Source: Streptococcus agalactiae ATCC 13813 (lineage in GTDB: Bacteria; Bacillota; Bacilli; Lactobacillales; Streptococcaceae). From it: 60,007 nucleotides of DNA. Below the pieces are notes generated by a model. The model made no database searches. It was not told the DNA's origin and saw nothing but the letters and a program-made list of their open reading frames with translations. Both the position numbers and the translations under genes were made by a program. The DNA lies in assembly GCF_000186445.1 (NCBI RefSeq), contig NZ_GL636070.1, positions 1,134,337-1,194,343 of the forward strand, given 5' to 3'. This document shows, one piece after another, positions 16,253-25,374 of the stretch. Every line of letters begins with the position of its first letter. The stretch's first letter is position 1.

Positions 16253-18373
16253 ATGGCAACTACGACAAAAACGTCGACCAAAAAAACAAGTAAAAAAAAA
16301 TCAGCTACTGCTAAAAAAAATCTAGTTATTGTGGAGTCTCCTGCAAAAGCAAAGACTATCGAAAAATACTTAGGACGTAACTATAAAGTTGTAGCCTCAG
16401 TAGGTCATATCCGTGATTTAAAAAAGTCAAGTATGTCCATTGATTTTGAGAATAATTACGAACCACAATATATTAATATTCGTGGTAAAGGACCTCTCAT
16501 TAATGATTTAAAAAAAGAAGCTAAAAAGGCTAAAAAAGTTTACCTCGCGAGTGACCCGGACCGTGAAGGAGAAGCTATTTCCTGGCATTTAGCGCATATT
16601 TTAGATTTAGACAAAGAAGACAGAAACCGTGTTGTTTTCAATGAAATCACAAAAGATGCTGTTAAAAATGCTTTTGTGGAACCTCGTCAGATTAACATGG
16701 ATCTCGTTGATGCTCAGCAAGCACGACGTGTTTTAGATCGCATTGTTGGTTATTCTATCTCACCTATTTTATGGAAAAAAGTAAAAAAAGGGCTATCAGC
16801 TGGACGTGTACAATCAGTTGCTCTTAAACTAATCATTGATCGTGAAAATGAGATTAAGGCTTTCCAACCGGAGGAGTATTGGACTATTGACGGTTCCTTT
16901 AAAAAAGGAACACGTAAATTCAATGCCACTTTCTACGGTTTAGACGGAAAGAAATTCAAATTATCGAATAATGAAGACGTCAAAACAGTTCTAAAACGTA
17001 TTAAAACTGATGAATTCTTAGTTGAAAAAGTTGAAAAAAAAGAGCGTCGTCGTAATGCACCATTACCGTATACAACTTCTTCATTGCAACAGGATGCAGC
17101 TAACAAAATCAATTTTCGAACTCGTAAAACCATGATGATTGCGCAACAGCTGTACGAAGGACTTAGCTTAGGCACAGCAGGTCATCAAGGTCTGATTACC
17201 TATATGCGTACTGATTCTACACGTATTAGTCCGTTAGCACAAAATGAAGCAGCAGAATTTATTACTAACCGTTTTGGTGCAAATTATTCTAAACATGGGA
17301 ATAAAGTTAAAAATGCTTCTGGAGCACAAGATGCTCACGAAGCTATTCGTCCGTCTAGTGTTAATCATACACCCGAAAGTATTGCTAAGTTTTTAGACAA
17401 AGATCAACTAAAACTTTATACTCTTATCTGGAACCGTTTTATTGCAAGCCAAATGACAGCAGCAGTCTTTGACACAATGAAAGTTAATTTAACGCAAAAT
17501 GGTGTTACTTTTATTGCTAATGGTAGCCAAGTCAAGTTTGATGGTTACATGGCTGTTTATAACGATACTGACAAAAATAAAATGTTACCAGATATGGAGG
17601 AAGGAGAAAGTGTTAAAAAGGTTAATACGAATCCTGAACAACACTTCACTCAACCTCCTGCAAGGTTTTCAGAAGCAAGTCTCATTAAAACACTTGAAGA
17701 AAACGGTGTAGGTCGTCCTTCAACTTATGCCCCAACGCTTGAGACTATTCAAAAACGTTATTATGTTAAGCTTGCAGCTAAACGCTTCGAACCAACTGAA
17801 CTTGGTGAAATTGTTAATAGCCTTATTGTAGAATTTTTCCCAGATATTGTTGATGTTACCTTCACTGCCGAAATGGAAGGGAAACTAGACGAAGTTGAGA
17901 TTGGCAAAGAGCAGTGGCAAAAGATTATCGATGAATTTTATAAACCATTTGAAAAAGAACTTGCAAAAGCAGAAACTGAAATGGAGAAAATTCAAATAAA
18001 GGATGAACCTGCTGGATTTGATTGCGAGCTATGTGGATCACCAATGGTAATAAAACTAGGACGTTATGGAAAGTTTTATGCGTGTAGCAATTTCCCTGAA
18101 TGTCATAACACAAAAGCTATCACTAAGGAAATAGGTGTTATTTGTCCTATCTGTCAAAAAGGACAAGTTATTGAGCGAAAAACAAAACGCAATCGTATCT
18201 TTTATGGCTGTGACCGCTACCCAGAATGTGAGTTTACATCTTGGGACAAACCTATTGGACGAACTTGCCCCAAATCAAATGATTTCTTAGTGGAGAAAAA
18301 AGTACGCGGTGGTGGTAAACAAGTTGTTTGCTCAAATGAAAAATGCGACTACCAAGAAGAGAAAATTAAATAA
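16253..18373 (+). CDS. topA: DNA topoisomerase I
   Basis: A 706-aa type IA topoisomerase that relaxes negative supercoils. A Lys/Thr-rich tail ([11 protein letters not shown]) precedes the TOPRIM domain ([32 protein letters not shown]). The active-site Tyr is in [12 protein letters not shown] (about residue 317). C-terminal zinc ribbons follow: CELCG...CSNFPEC, CPIC...CDRYPEC, and a third that reads CPKSND...CSNEKC and lacks the second Cys. The ATG at 16253 is preferred over a GTG three codons upstream. dprA-topA is the usual streptococcal order; topA has its own promoter and terminator. Confidence 0.95.
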   Translation: MATTTKTSTKKTSKKKSATAKKNLVIVESPAKAKTIEKYLGRNYKVVASVGHIRDLKKSSMSIDFENNYEPQYINIRGKGPLINDLKKEAKKAKKVYLASDPDREGEAISWHLAHILDLDKEDRNRVVFNEITKDAVKNAFVEPRQINMDLVDAQQARRVLDRIVGYSISPILWKKVKKGLSAGRVQSVALKLIIDRENEIKAFQPEEYWTIDGSFKKGTRKFNATFYGLDGKKFKLSNNEDVKTVLKRIKTDEFLVEKVEKKERRRNAPLPYTTSSLQQDAANKINFRTRKTMMIAQQLYEGLSLGTAGHQGLITYMRTDSTRISPLAQNEAAEFITNRFGANYSKHGNKVKNASGAQDAHEAIRPSSVNHTPESIAKFLDKDQLKLYTLIWNRFIASQMTAAVFDTMKVNLTQNGVTFIANGSQVKFDGYMAVYNDTDKNKMLPDMEEGESVKKVNTNPEQHFTQPPARFSEASLIKTLEENGVGRPSTYAPTLETIQKRYYVKLAAKRFEPTELGEIVNSLIVEFFPDIVDVTFTAEMEGKLDEVEIGKEQWQKIIDEFYKPFEKELAKAETEMEKIQIKDEPAGFDCELCGSPMVIKLGRYGKFYACSNFPECHNTKAITKEIGVICPICQKGQVIERKTKRNRIFYGCDRYPECEFTSWDKPIGRTCPKSNDFLVEKKVRGGGKQVVCSNEKCDYQEEKIK

Positions 18374-18378
18374 AGTGG

Positions 18379-18404
18379 AATCTGAGTGTTTAGCTCAGAT
18401 TTTA
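18379..18404 (+). terminator. Terminator after topA
   Basis: An 8-bp stem AATCTGAG / CTCAGATT with a 7-base loop and a short T/A tail. Confidence 0.65.
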
Positions 18405-18470
18405 AAAAAAATTATTATTTTACATAACTTAATTTATGTATTTTATTTTATGGGAGAATTAATAAAAAAG

Positions 18471-18479
18471 TGCTATAAT
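18471..18479 (+). promoter_or_regulatory. Extended -10 promoter of the ABC exporter
   Basis: TGcTATAAT is a good extended -10, about 30 bases before the ATPase start codon. No clear -35. Confidence 0.55.
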
Positions 18480-18509
18480 ATAGGTGTATTCATAGTGTGA
18501 GGTGCCGTT

Positions 18510-19211
18510 ATGTCCTATATTGAAATGAAGCATTCCTATAAGCGTTATCAAACAGGTGAAACCGAAATTATTGCTAACAATGATATTAGTTTCAGTATTG
18601 AGAGAGGTGAGTTGGTGGTTATTCTTGGTGCATCCGGCGCTGGCAAATCTACTGTTCTCAATATACTAGGAGGGATGGATAGTAATAGTGAAGGTGAAGT
18701 TTTAATTGATGGTAAGAATATTGCTAATTATACCATCAGGGAATTGACTCGTTACCGTAGATATGATGTCGGGTTTGTTTTTCAATTCTATAACTTAGTC
18801 CCTAATCTAACAGCACTAGAGAATGTAGAATTTGCTTCAGAAATTGTTCCAAAGGCATTAGATGCCCAAAAGGCATTAGAAAACGTAGGTTTGGGACACC
18901 GTATCAATCATTTTCCAGCACAGCTTTCCGGTGGCGAACAGCAACGCGTTGCAATAGCACGAGCTATTGCCAAAAAACCTAAACTGTTACTTTGTGATGA
19001 ACCTACTGGTGCTTTAGATTACCAAACCGGAAAACAAGTACTAGCTATCCTGCAAAAGATGGCGCAATCAAAAGAAACAACTGTGATCATTGTTACTCAT
19101 AATACTGCCTTAGCGCCAATTGCAAATCGCGTGATCCATATGCATGATTCAAAAATCAGTGATATTGTAATAAACGAGAATCCAAGTGATATTCAGAACA
19201 TAGAATATTAG
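18510..19211 (+). CDS. ABC transporter ATPase (LolD/MacB class)
   Basis: A 233-aa ATPase. Walker A is [10 protein letters not shown], the Q-loop is in [17 protein letters not shown], the signature is [19 protein letters not shown], Walker B is [12 protein letters not shown] and the H-loop is IIVTHN. The [14 protein letters not shown] text is characteristic of the MacB/LolD/FtsE group, which drives mechanotransmission or export rather than import. It is coupled to the 876-aa permease 11 bases downstream. No regulator gene is adjacent, so the substrate cannot be inferred. Confidence 0.9.
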   Translation: MSYIEMKHSYKRYQTGETEIIANNDISFSIERGELVVILGASGAGKSTVLNILGGMDSNSEGEVLIDGKNIANYTIRELTRYRRYDVGFVFQFYNLVPNLTALENVEFASEIVPKALDAQKALENVGLGHRINHFPAQLSGGEQQRVAIARAIAKKPKLLLCDEPTGALDYQTGKQVLAILQKMAQSKETTVIIVTHNTALAPIANRVIHMHDSKISDIVINENPSDIQNIEY

Positions 19212-19222
19212 AGGTTATACAA

Positions 19223-21853
19223 ATGGGAAAGACATTTTGGAAAGATATCTATCGATCAATTACGACTTCAAAAGGTAGATTTTCATCAATCCTCTTACTT
19301 ATGATGTTAGGCTCATTTGCTTTTATAGGACTGAAGGTCGCATCACCTAATATGCAAAGAACAGCACAAAATTACCTTGCTCATCATCATGTTATGGATA
19401 TTACCGTTTTCAATTCTTGGGGACTTGACAAACATGATCAAACTGTTTTAGAAAGCTTAAAAGGATCACAAGTTGAGTTTTCTTACTTTATAGATACAAC
19501 TCCTCAACAGAATAGTAAATCTTATCGATTGTATTCCAATACCAAAACAATATCAACCTTTGATCTTGTTAAGGGACGTCTCCCTTTAAATAAATCAGAA
19601 ATTGCTCTCTCATTTCAGGAACGAAAAAAATATGCAATAGGTGATAAAATTAATTTTAAACAAGATAAAAACAAACTGTTTTCAAATACAGGTCCTCTAA
19701 CTATTGTAGGTTTTGTTAATTCTACTGAGGTTTGGTCTAAGACAAATCTTGGTAGTTCTCAAACAGGGGACGGCGACTTAGATAGTTATGGCGTATTAGA
19801 TAAGACAGCATTTCACTCTCCAGTATATACAATGGCAAGGGTAACTTTTAAAGATCTTAGGTTGATTAACCCTTTCTCAATAAGTTACAAAGAAAAAGTA
19901 GCGAAATACCAAGAAAAGGTATCGCGAAAGTTAAATATTCACAATAAAATAAGATATACCAAAACAAAAAAAGAGAGTCTACGTAAAATCGATGAGGAGG
20001 AAAAAAGCCTACTAAAAGCTCAAAAACAAATCAATCGGTTAGATAATGATAGCCTAGCGATGCCACTATCTCAAAGACAAGCTATTCAAATGAAAATTAA
20101 ACAAGACCGACTATCTCTTTTGAAACGAACAAAAGAGCTTTTAAAATTGAGACATAACACCCAAATAATGGAATCGCCTCAAATTATTGTCTACAACCGT
20201 GCTACCTTTCCTGGAGGACAAGGATATAACACTTTTGACTCCAGTACAAATAGTACTTCTAAAATCAGTAATCTTTTTCCCATTATTTTATATTTAGTCG
20301 CAGCATTAGTAACCTTAACAACAATGACTAGGTTCGTCGAGGAAGAAAGAACCAACGCAGGCATATTAAAAGCACTAGGCTATAGTGACCGCCAAGTTAT
20401 CTTTAAATTTATTATTTATGGTTTTATAGCAGGAACATTAGGGACTACTTTAGGTATCATTGGAGGGCATTATCTTTTACCTCGTATTATTTCTGATATC
20501 ATTTCCAAAGACCTGACTATTCCAAACACACAGTATCATCTTTTCTTAAATTACAGTTTACTAGCCTTTGTTTTTTCATTATTAAGCATTGTTCTTCCAG
20601 TTTTTGTTATCACTCGACGTGAGTTGAAAGAAAAAGCAGCATTTTTATTATTACCAAAACCACCAGCTAAAGGATCTAAAATAGCTTTAGAGTATATCAA
20701 TTGGATTTGGAAAAAACTGTCCTTCACACAAAAAGTAACTGCTAGAAATATTTTTCGTTACAAACAAAGGATGATTATGACCATATTTGGAGTTGCTGGA
20801 TCAGTAGCGCTCTTATTTTCAGGTCTAGGAATACAATCCTCCTTAAAGCAAACCGTCAATGAACATTTCGGTCGTATTATGCCCTATGATATATTGCTAA
20901 CATATAACACAAATGCTTCTCCCCAAAAAATACTTAAACTACTTTCAAAAGATTCAAAAACAGACAAATACCAACCAATACACCTTGAAAATCTTGACGA
21001 ATCCATTCCTGGACAAATTAATAAACAGTCAATTTCTCTATTCATAACAGACAAAAAACAATTACTACCTTTTATTTATTTACAAGAAGCAACAACTAGC
21101 AAGTCATTGCACTTGAATAATAAAGGGATTATTATTTCTAAAAAATTAGCTCAATTTTATCATGTTAATACTGGTGATTTTATCCATTTATCTCATTCAC
21201 AAACACTTCCTTCTAGAAAATTAAAAATAGCAGGAGTTGTCAATGCGAATGTTGGTCACTATATTTTTATGACAAAACAGTACTATCGAACTATTTTTAA
21301 GAAAGAAGCTAAAGATAACGCTTTTTTGGTTAAGTTAACCAAACATAAAATCGCAAATAACTTAGCAGAAAAACTTTTAGAAATTAATGGAGTTGAGTCT
21401 CTTACGCAAAATGCTCTTCAGATGGCTAGTGTAGAAGCCGTTGTGCGTTCTTTAGATGGCTCTATGACTATTTTAGTTGTCGTATCTTTATTGTTAGCCA
21501 TTGTAATTCTTTATAATCTCACTAATATCAATTTAGCAGAACGTAAGCGGGAGCTATCAACTATAAAGGTATTAGGTTTTTATAATGAAGAAGTAACTTT
21601 ATACATTTACCGCGAAACCATTATTTTATCAACCATCGGTGTGATTCTAGGCACCATTAGCGGTACTTATTTACACCGTCAAATGATGTCGCTAATTGGT
21701 TCAGATCAAATACTTTTTGGTGAAAAAGTATCACCAACTACATTTATAATACCAATAAGCGTAATAGTCATCATTCTAATAAGTCTAGGTTTTATAGTTA
21801 ACCATCAATTAAAAAAACTCAATATGTTAGATGCCTTGAAATCAGTAGATTAG
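19223..21853 (+). CDS. Large FtsX-type ABC permease
   Basis: An 876-aa membrane protein. One N-terminal helix (about 18-38) is followed by a large extracellular part that includes a Lys/Glu-rich coiled coil (residues about 245-310, KKESLRKIDEEEKSLLKAQK). A first FtsX domain (about 350-465, SDRQVIFKFIIYGFIAGTLG) follows. A second extracellular domain (about 540-720) and a second FtsX domain at the C-terminus (NINLAERKRELSTIKVLGFY, then two helices) complete it. This double-FtsX layout is common in Firmicutes as putative efflux or envelope-stress transporters. The substrate is unknown. Confidence 0.85.
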   Translation: MGKTFWKDIYRSITTSKGRFSSILLLMMLGSFAFIGLKVASPNMQRTAQNYLAHHHVMDITVFNSWGLDKHDQTVLESLKGSQVEFSYFIDTTPQQNSKSYRLYSNTKTISTFDLVKGRLPLNKSEIALSFQERKKYAIGDKINFKQDKNKLFSNTGPLTIVGFVNSTEVWSKTNLGSSQTGDGDLDSYGVLDKTAFHSPVYTMARVTFKDLRLINPFSISYKEKVAKYQEKVSRKLNIHNKIRYTKTKKESLRKIDEEEKSLLKAQKQINRLDNDSLAMPLSQRQAIQMKIKQDRLSLLKRTKELLKLRHNTQIMESPQIIVYNRATFPGGQGYNTFDSSTNSTSKISNLFPIILYLVAALVTLTTMTRFVEEERTNAGILKALGYSDRQVIFKFIIYGFIAGTLGTTLGIIGGHYLLPRIISDIISKDLTIPNTQYHLFLNYSLLAFVFSLLSIVLPVFVITRRELKEKAAFLLLPKPPAKGSKIALEYINWIWKKLSFTQKVTARNIFRYKQRMIMTIFGVAGSVALLFSGLGIQSSLKQTVNEHFGRIMPYDILLTYNTNASPQKILKLLSKDSKTDKYQPIHLENLDESIPGQINKQSISLFITDKKQLLPFIYLQEATTSKSLHLNNKGIIISKKLAQFYHVNTGDFIHLSHSQTLPSRKLKIAGVVNANVGHYIFMTKQYYRTIFKKEAKDNAFLVKLTKHKIANNLAEKLLEINGVESLTQNALQMASVEAVVRSLDGSMTILVVVSLLLAIVILYNLTNINLAERKRELSTIKVLGFYNEEVTLYIYRETIILSTIGVILGTISGTYLHRQMMSLIGSDQILFGEKVSPTTFIIPISVIVIILISLGFIVNHQLKKLNMLDALKSVD

Positions 21854-21859
21854 TTTATA

Positions 21860-21885
21860 AAAAAGATTATCTTTTCTAATCTTTT
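21860..21885 (+). terminator. Terminator after the ABC exporter
   Basis: AAAAGATTA / TAATCTTTT, 9 bp, 7-base loop. It lies just before the TTGACA of the next promoter. Confidence 0.65.
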
Positions 21886-21894
21886 CGATAACGA

Positions 21895-21923
21895 TTGACA
21901 GTAAGTGATCTTAATTGTATAAT
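21895..21923 (+). promoter_or_regulatory. Promoter of the CPBP protein gene
   Basis: Consensus TTGACA (21895-21900), a 17-bp spacer and TATAAT (21918-21923). Transcription would start near 21930. Confidence 0.85.
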
Positions 21924-21958
21924 ATAACAGTATAATGTTAGATAAAAGTGAGATATTT

Positions 21959-22837
21959 ATGAGAAAGTCTATTTTTGAGGAAACTGCAAAAGGTAAAGTA
22001 TCAAGGCATATCCTTTTAACTATATTATTGGCTTTGATATTACTATTTACAGCAGATTTCCTTACCTATATTATTATTGAATTGATTATCTCGCTTGATT
22101 TTTGGAAACTAGAGTGGGATAGCGATATCGTCCAGTTAATCATTTTACTAGCAACTTCAATTAGTACGGTAATGTTATTTATGTGGGTGAAATTTAAAGA
22201 GAAGCGTCCAATTAGTTCTCTAGGGCTATTTAAAGAAGGAGCCCTAACAGAATTATCTAGAGGATGGTTAGTCGGGAGCGTTCTCTTTGGAGCCTGCTTA
22301 ATATTAACAATAATTTCAGGCTCTGGAGTTATCGAAACTGTTCGTTTTACAGCTGATAAATTGATTTGGTTTCTTATTTTTGCTGTTGGATGGCAGGTAC
22401 AAGGCGTCTCTGTTGAAATATTGTGTCGTGGATGGTTACTTCCGGTGAGTGCCACAAAGTATAGTAAGATAGTTTCTGTCAGTATCAGTTCGATCTTTTT
22501 CGGTCTTCTGCATAGCGCTAATAATCATGTAAGCTTTATCTCGATTTTCAATCTGTGTCTCTTTGGACTATTTCTATCGCTCTATGTTATTTTAAAAGGT
22601 AACATCTGGGGGACGTGTGGTATTCATGGCGCTTGGAACTGTGTACAAGGGAGTGTCTTTGGAATCGAAGTTAGTGGAGAGCCAATGTTGTCTAACTCCC
22701 TAGTCCATGTTAAAACCTATGGTGCTGACTGGATTAGCGGTGGAAAATTTGGTGTGGAAGGAAGTATGATTACTAGTATTGTTCTTATCGTAGCTTGTTA
22801 TTGGCTTTATCAAAAATCGAATTTTCCTTACGACTAA
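21959..22837 (+). CDS. CPBP-family intramembrane protease-like protein
   Basis: A 292-aa membrane protein with about 8 helices. The Abi/CPBP motifs are visible: VEILCRGWLLPV (motif 1, Glu-x3-Arg), FFGLLHSANNHVSF (motif 2) and CGIHGAWNCVQG (motif 3). Family members cleave membrane-embedded substrates or act in bacteriocin self-immunity. Motif 1 normally has two glutamates (EExxxR) but here the first is Val. The start at 21959 is chosen because an upstream in-frame ATG at 21935 would leave only a few leader bases after the consensus promoter and has no ribosome site. It is monocistronic. Confidence 0.75.
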   Translation: MRKSIFEETAKGKVSRHILLTILLALILLFTADFLTYIIIELIISLDFWKLEWDSDIVQLIILLATSISTVMLFMWVKFKEKRPISSLGLFKEGALTELSRGWLVGSVLFGACLILTIISGSGVIETVRFTADKLIWFLIFAVGWQVQGVSVEILCRGWLLPVSATKYSKIVSVSISSIFFGLLHSANNHVSFISIFNLCLFGLFLSLYVILKGNIWGTCGIHGAWNCVQGSVFGIEVSGEPMLSNSLVHVKTYGADWISGGKFGVEGSMITSIVLIVACYWLYQKSNFPYD

Positions 22838-22849
22838 TAGATTTAATCT

Positions 22850-22884
22850 AAATAAGCTTCTCTTACTGAAAGCTTATTTTTTAT
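22850..22884 (+). terminator. Terminator after the CPBP gene
   Basis: AAATAAGCTT / AAGCTTATTT with a 10-base loop and a T-run. Confidence 0.8.
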
Positions 22885-22909
22885 TTTAGTATTAAAAAAC
22901 TATGTTTTG

Positions 22910-22918
22910 TGATATAAT
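22910..22918 (+). promoter_or_regulatory. Extended -10 promoter of the HsdS-like gene
   Basis: TGaTATAAT, about 25 bases before the GTG start at 22944. The -35 is weak. Confidence 0.55.
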
Positions 22919-22943
22919 ATTTCAAAGACGAAAGGAGTCTATT

Positions 22944-23534
22944 GTGCCACAAAATCCAACAAGTAACCCAGAGAAAAAAACTTATTTATTATCTGAATTG
23001 GTAGACTGCTTTAAAGGTAAAGCTGTGCCTTCAAAAGCAGAAGCAGGCGATATCCGTATTATTAATTTGAGTGATATGTCTCCTTTAGGAATTGACTACC
23101 ATAACTTAAAAACATTCCAAGATGAACAACGCTCACTTTTAAAATATCTACTTCAGGAAGGCGATGTTTTAATCGCTTCAAAAGGAACTGTCAAGAAAGT
23201 TGCTATTTTTGAAGAGCAAGATTACCCTGTCGTTGCCTCTGCTAATATTACAATACTAAGACCTACACAACACATTAGAGGGTACTACTTAAAGCTTTTT
23301 TTTGATTCAGAAGAAGGTCAACAGGCACTTGAGAATGCTAACAAAGGAAAAGCTGTGATGAATATTAGCACAAAGGAACTGTTAAATATTGCAATACCAA
23401 GTATCCCGCTTTTTAGACAGGATTATCTTATCCAACGTTATAAACAGGGGCTCAACGATTACGAACGTAAGATAGCACGTGCAGAGCAGGAGTGGGAACG
23501 TATCCAAAATGACATCAGACAACAACTTAGCTAG
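22944..23534 (+). CDS. Half-size HsdS-like DNA recognition protein
   Basis: A 196-aa protein with a single type I restriction target-recognition domain. YLLSELVDCFKGKAVP opens the domain; INLSDMSPLGIDYHNL, LQEGDVLIASKGTVKKV, ANITILRP and MNISTKELLNIAIPSIPL are typical HsdS text. A C-terminal helix (LFRQDYLIQRYKQGLNDYERKI) corresponds to the HsdS conserved spacer. Complete HsdS has two such halves; here there is one, and no hsdM or hsdR is nearby. GTG at 22944 is chosen because AAAGGAG lies 6 bases upstream. The next gene, 33 bases on, is a DUF2130 nuclease-like protein, so the pair may act together. Confidence 0.75.
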   Translation: MPQNPTSNPEKKTYLLSELVDCFKGKAVPSKAEAGDIRIINLSDMSPLGIDYHNLKTFQDEQRSLLKYLLQEGDVLIASKGTVKKVAIFEEQDYPVVASANITILRPTQHIRGYYLKLFFDSEEGQQALENANKGKAVMNISTKELLNIAIPSIPLFRQDYLIQRYKQGLNDYERKIARAEQEWERIQNDIRQQLS

Positions 23535-23567
23535 AACCGAATACAAAACATCATAGGAAGAGTTATC

Positions 23568-24839
23568 ATGAACGAAATCAAATGCCCTCATTGTGGAACA
23601 GCTTTTGCCATCAACGAGTCTGAATACCATCAATTACTAGAACAAATTCGTGGAGATGCTTTTGACAAAGAAGTAAGTGAACGGTTGGAAAAAGAACGTC
23701 TAATATTAGGGGAGCAAGCAAAAAATCAATTACAGGAAGTTGTTGTAGAAAAAGACAAGGAGATAGCTAAACTTCAGTACAAAGTCAAACAATTTCTTAT
23801 AGAAAAAGACAATCTTCTCAAAGACAATGAGTACCAACTCGCTGAGCAATTAAATCAAAAAGACATGATGCTTCGCGACCTTGAAAACCAAATCGATAGA
23901 CTACGTTTAGAGCATGAAAATAGCTTGCAAGAGGCGCTAACAAAAGTCGAACGAGAAAGAGATGCAATACAAAATCAGTTGCACATTCAAGAAAAAGAAA
24001 AAGATTTAGCTTTAGCTTCAGTAAAAAGTGATTATGAAGTACAACTAAAGGCAGCCAATGAACAAGTAGAATTCTATAAAAACTTCAAAGCTCAACAGTC
24101 TACTAAAGCAGTAGGAGAAAGTTTAGAACATTATGCTGAAACAGAATTTAATAAAGTGCGACATTTGGCCTTTCCTAATGCTTATTTTGAGAAGGACAAT
24201 ACATTATCAAGTCGTGGCTCAAAGGGGGACTTTATCTATCGAGAAAAGGATGAAAATGACCTTGAGTTTTTAAGTATCATGTTTGAAATGAAAAATGAGT
24301 CTGATGATACTATCAAGAAGCATAAAAATGAAGATTTTTTCAAAGAATTAGATAAAGATCGTCGTGAAAAATCTTGCGAATACGCAGTTTTAGTAACTAT
24401 GCTTGAAGCAGACAATGACTATTATAATACTGGAATTGTTGATGTTAGTCACAAATACCCTAAAATGTACGTTATACGTCCACAATTTTTTATCCAATTA
24501 ATTGGTATTCTAAGAAATGCAGCACTCAATACCTTAAAATATAAACAAGAGCTTGCTTTGATGAAAGAACAAAATATTGACATCACACATTTTGAAGAAG
24601 ATTTAGATATTTTCAAAAATGCATTTGCTAAAAATTATAATTCTGCAAGCAAAAATTTCCAGAAAGCAATCGATGAAATAGATAAATCTATTAAACGTAT
24701 GGAAGCTGTTAAGGCTGCTTTAACCACGTCTGAAAATCAACTACGTCTTGCAAATAATAAATTAGACGATGTTTCTGTCAAGAAATTAACGAGAAAAAAT
24801 CCAACAATGAAAGCAAAATTCGATGCTCTAAAAGACTAA
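23568..24839 (+). CDS. DUF2130 protein, putative PD-(D/E)XK nuclease
   Basis: A 423-aa protein with three visible parts. A zinc-ribbon-like start (CPHCGTAF, Cys6 and Cys9, only one pair seen) is followed by a long coiled coil (residues about 30-175). A globular domain from about 180 carries GESLEHYAETEFNKVRHL, then SKGDFIY with Asp221, and FEMKNE with Glu240 and Lys242. That D...ExK spacing is the PD-(D/E)XK nuclease pattern. A C-terminal helical part (about 340-420) is probably also coiled. DUF2130 proteins have no established function that I know of. Its position after a lone HsdS-type recognition protein suggests a DNA-targeted enzyme. Confidence 0.7.
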   Translation: MNEIKCPHCGTAFAINESEYHQLLEQIRGDAFDKEVSERLEKERLILGEQAKNQLQEVVVEKDKEIAKLQYKVKQFLIEKDNLLKDNEYQLAEQLNQKDMMLRDLENQIDRLRLEHENSLQEALTKVERERDAIQNQLHIQEKEKDLALASVKSDYEVQLKAANEQVEFYKNFKAQQSTKAVGESLEHYAETEFNKVRHLAFPNAYFEKDNTLSSRGSKGDFIYREKDENDLEFLSIMFEMKNESDDTIKKHKNEDFFKELDKDRREKSCEYAVLVTMLEADNDYYNTGIVDVSHKYPKMYVIRPQFFIQLIGILRNAALNTLKYKQELALMKEQNIDITHFEEDLDIFKNAFAKNYNSASKNFQKAIDEIDKSIKRMEAVKAALTTSENQLRLANNKLDDVSVKKLTRKNPTMKAKFDALKD

Positions 24840-24851
24840 GAGGTTATGATT

Positions 24852-25283
24852 ATGAAGATTAGAACTGCAACACTAGACGATAGTGAAAAATTAGTCCCTT
24901 TGTATCAAGAATTAGGATACGCAATATCATTATCAGAGATTCAATCTATTTTAAAGGTTATTCTTACTCATTCAGATTATGGCTTTTTGATAGCTGAGGA
25001 TAATGGCAAACTACTCGCCTTCGTTGGATATCATAAACTTTACTTTTTTGAAAAAAGTGGGACTTACTATCGGATTTTAGCACTAGTAGTTAATGAAGAA
25101 CACCGTCGTAAAGGTATCGCTAGCCAACTTATTAATCACGTTAAACAGCTAGCTAAAACAGATGGAAGTGAAGTACTGGCTTTAAATAGCAGTTTAAAAG
25201 AATATCGTCAGGAAGCTTATCATTTTTATGAAAACCTAGGGTTCAAGAAGGTTAGTACAGGCTTTTCATACTATTTAGATTAG
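24852..25283 (+). CDS. GNAT-family N-acetyltransferase
   Basis: A 143-aa acetyltransferase. The acetyl-CoA-binding motif is LALVVNEEHRRKGIASQLI, followed by the YHFYENLGFKKVS end motif. The ATG at 24852 is preferred over the one at 24846, since it lies 7-8 bases after AAGAGG. It is only 12 bases after the DUF2130 gene and probably in the same transcript, ended by the terminator at 25311. The substrate is unknown. Confidence 0.85.
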   Translation: MKIRTATLDDSEKLVPLYQELGYAISLSEIQSILKVILTHSDYGFLIAEDNGKLLAFVGYHKLYFFEKSGTYYRILALVVNEEHRRKGIASQLINHVKQLAKTDGSEVLALNSSLKEYRQEAYHFYENLGFKKVSTGFSYYLD

Positions 25284-25310
25284 GTATAAATCCTTATAGC
25301 ACTATACCAA

Positions 25311-25340
25311 AAGAGCGTAAGTTTTTACGCTCCTTTCTTT
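25311..25340 (+). terminator. Terminator after the GNAT gene
   Basis: GAGCGTAA / TTACGCTC, 8 bp, 4-base loop, then a T-rich tail that runs into the -35 of the truB promoter. Confidence 0.8.
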
Positions 25341-25367
25341 GTGTTACCGTTTATTTACTGATATAAT
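25339..25367 (+). promoter_or_regulatory. Promoter of truB, implying a leaderless transcript
   Basis: TTGTGT, a 17-bp spacer and extended -10 TGaTATAAT (25359-25367). The ATG begins at 25375, 8 bases after the -10, so transcription should start at or beside the start codon. Confidence 0.65.
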
Positions 25368-25374
25368 ATAAAAC

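Noticed and set aside
21935-21958. Upstream ATG start for the CPBP protein
   Set aside because: It would begin about 5 bases after the predicted transcript start and has no ribosome site. The ATG at 21959 fits better.
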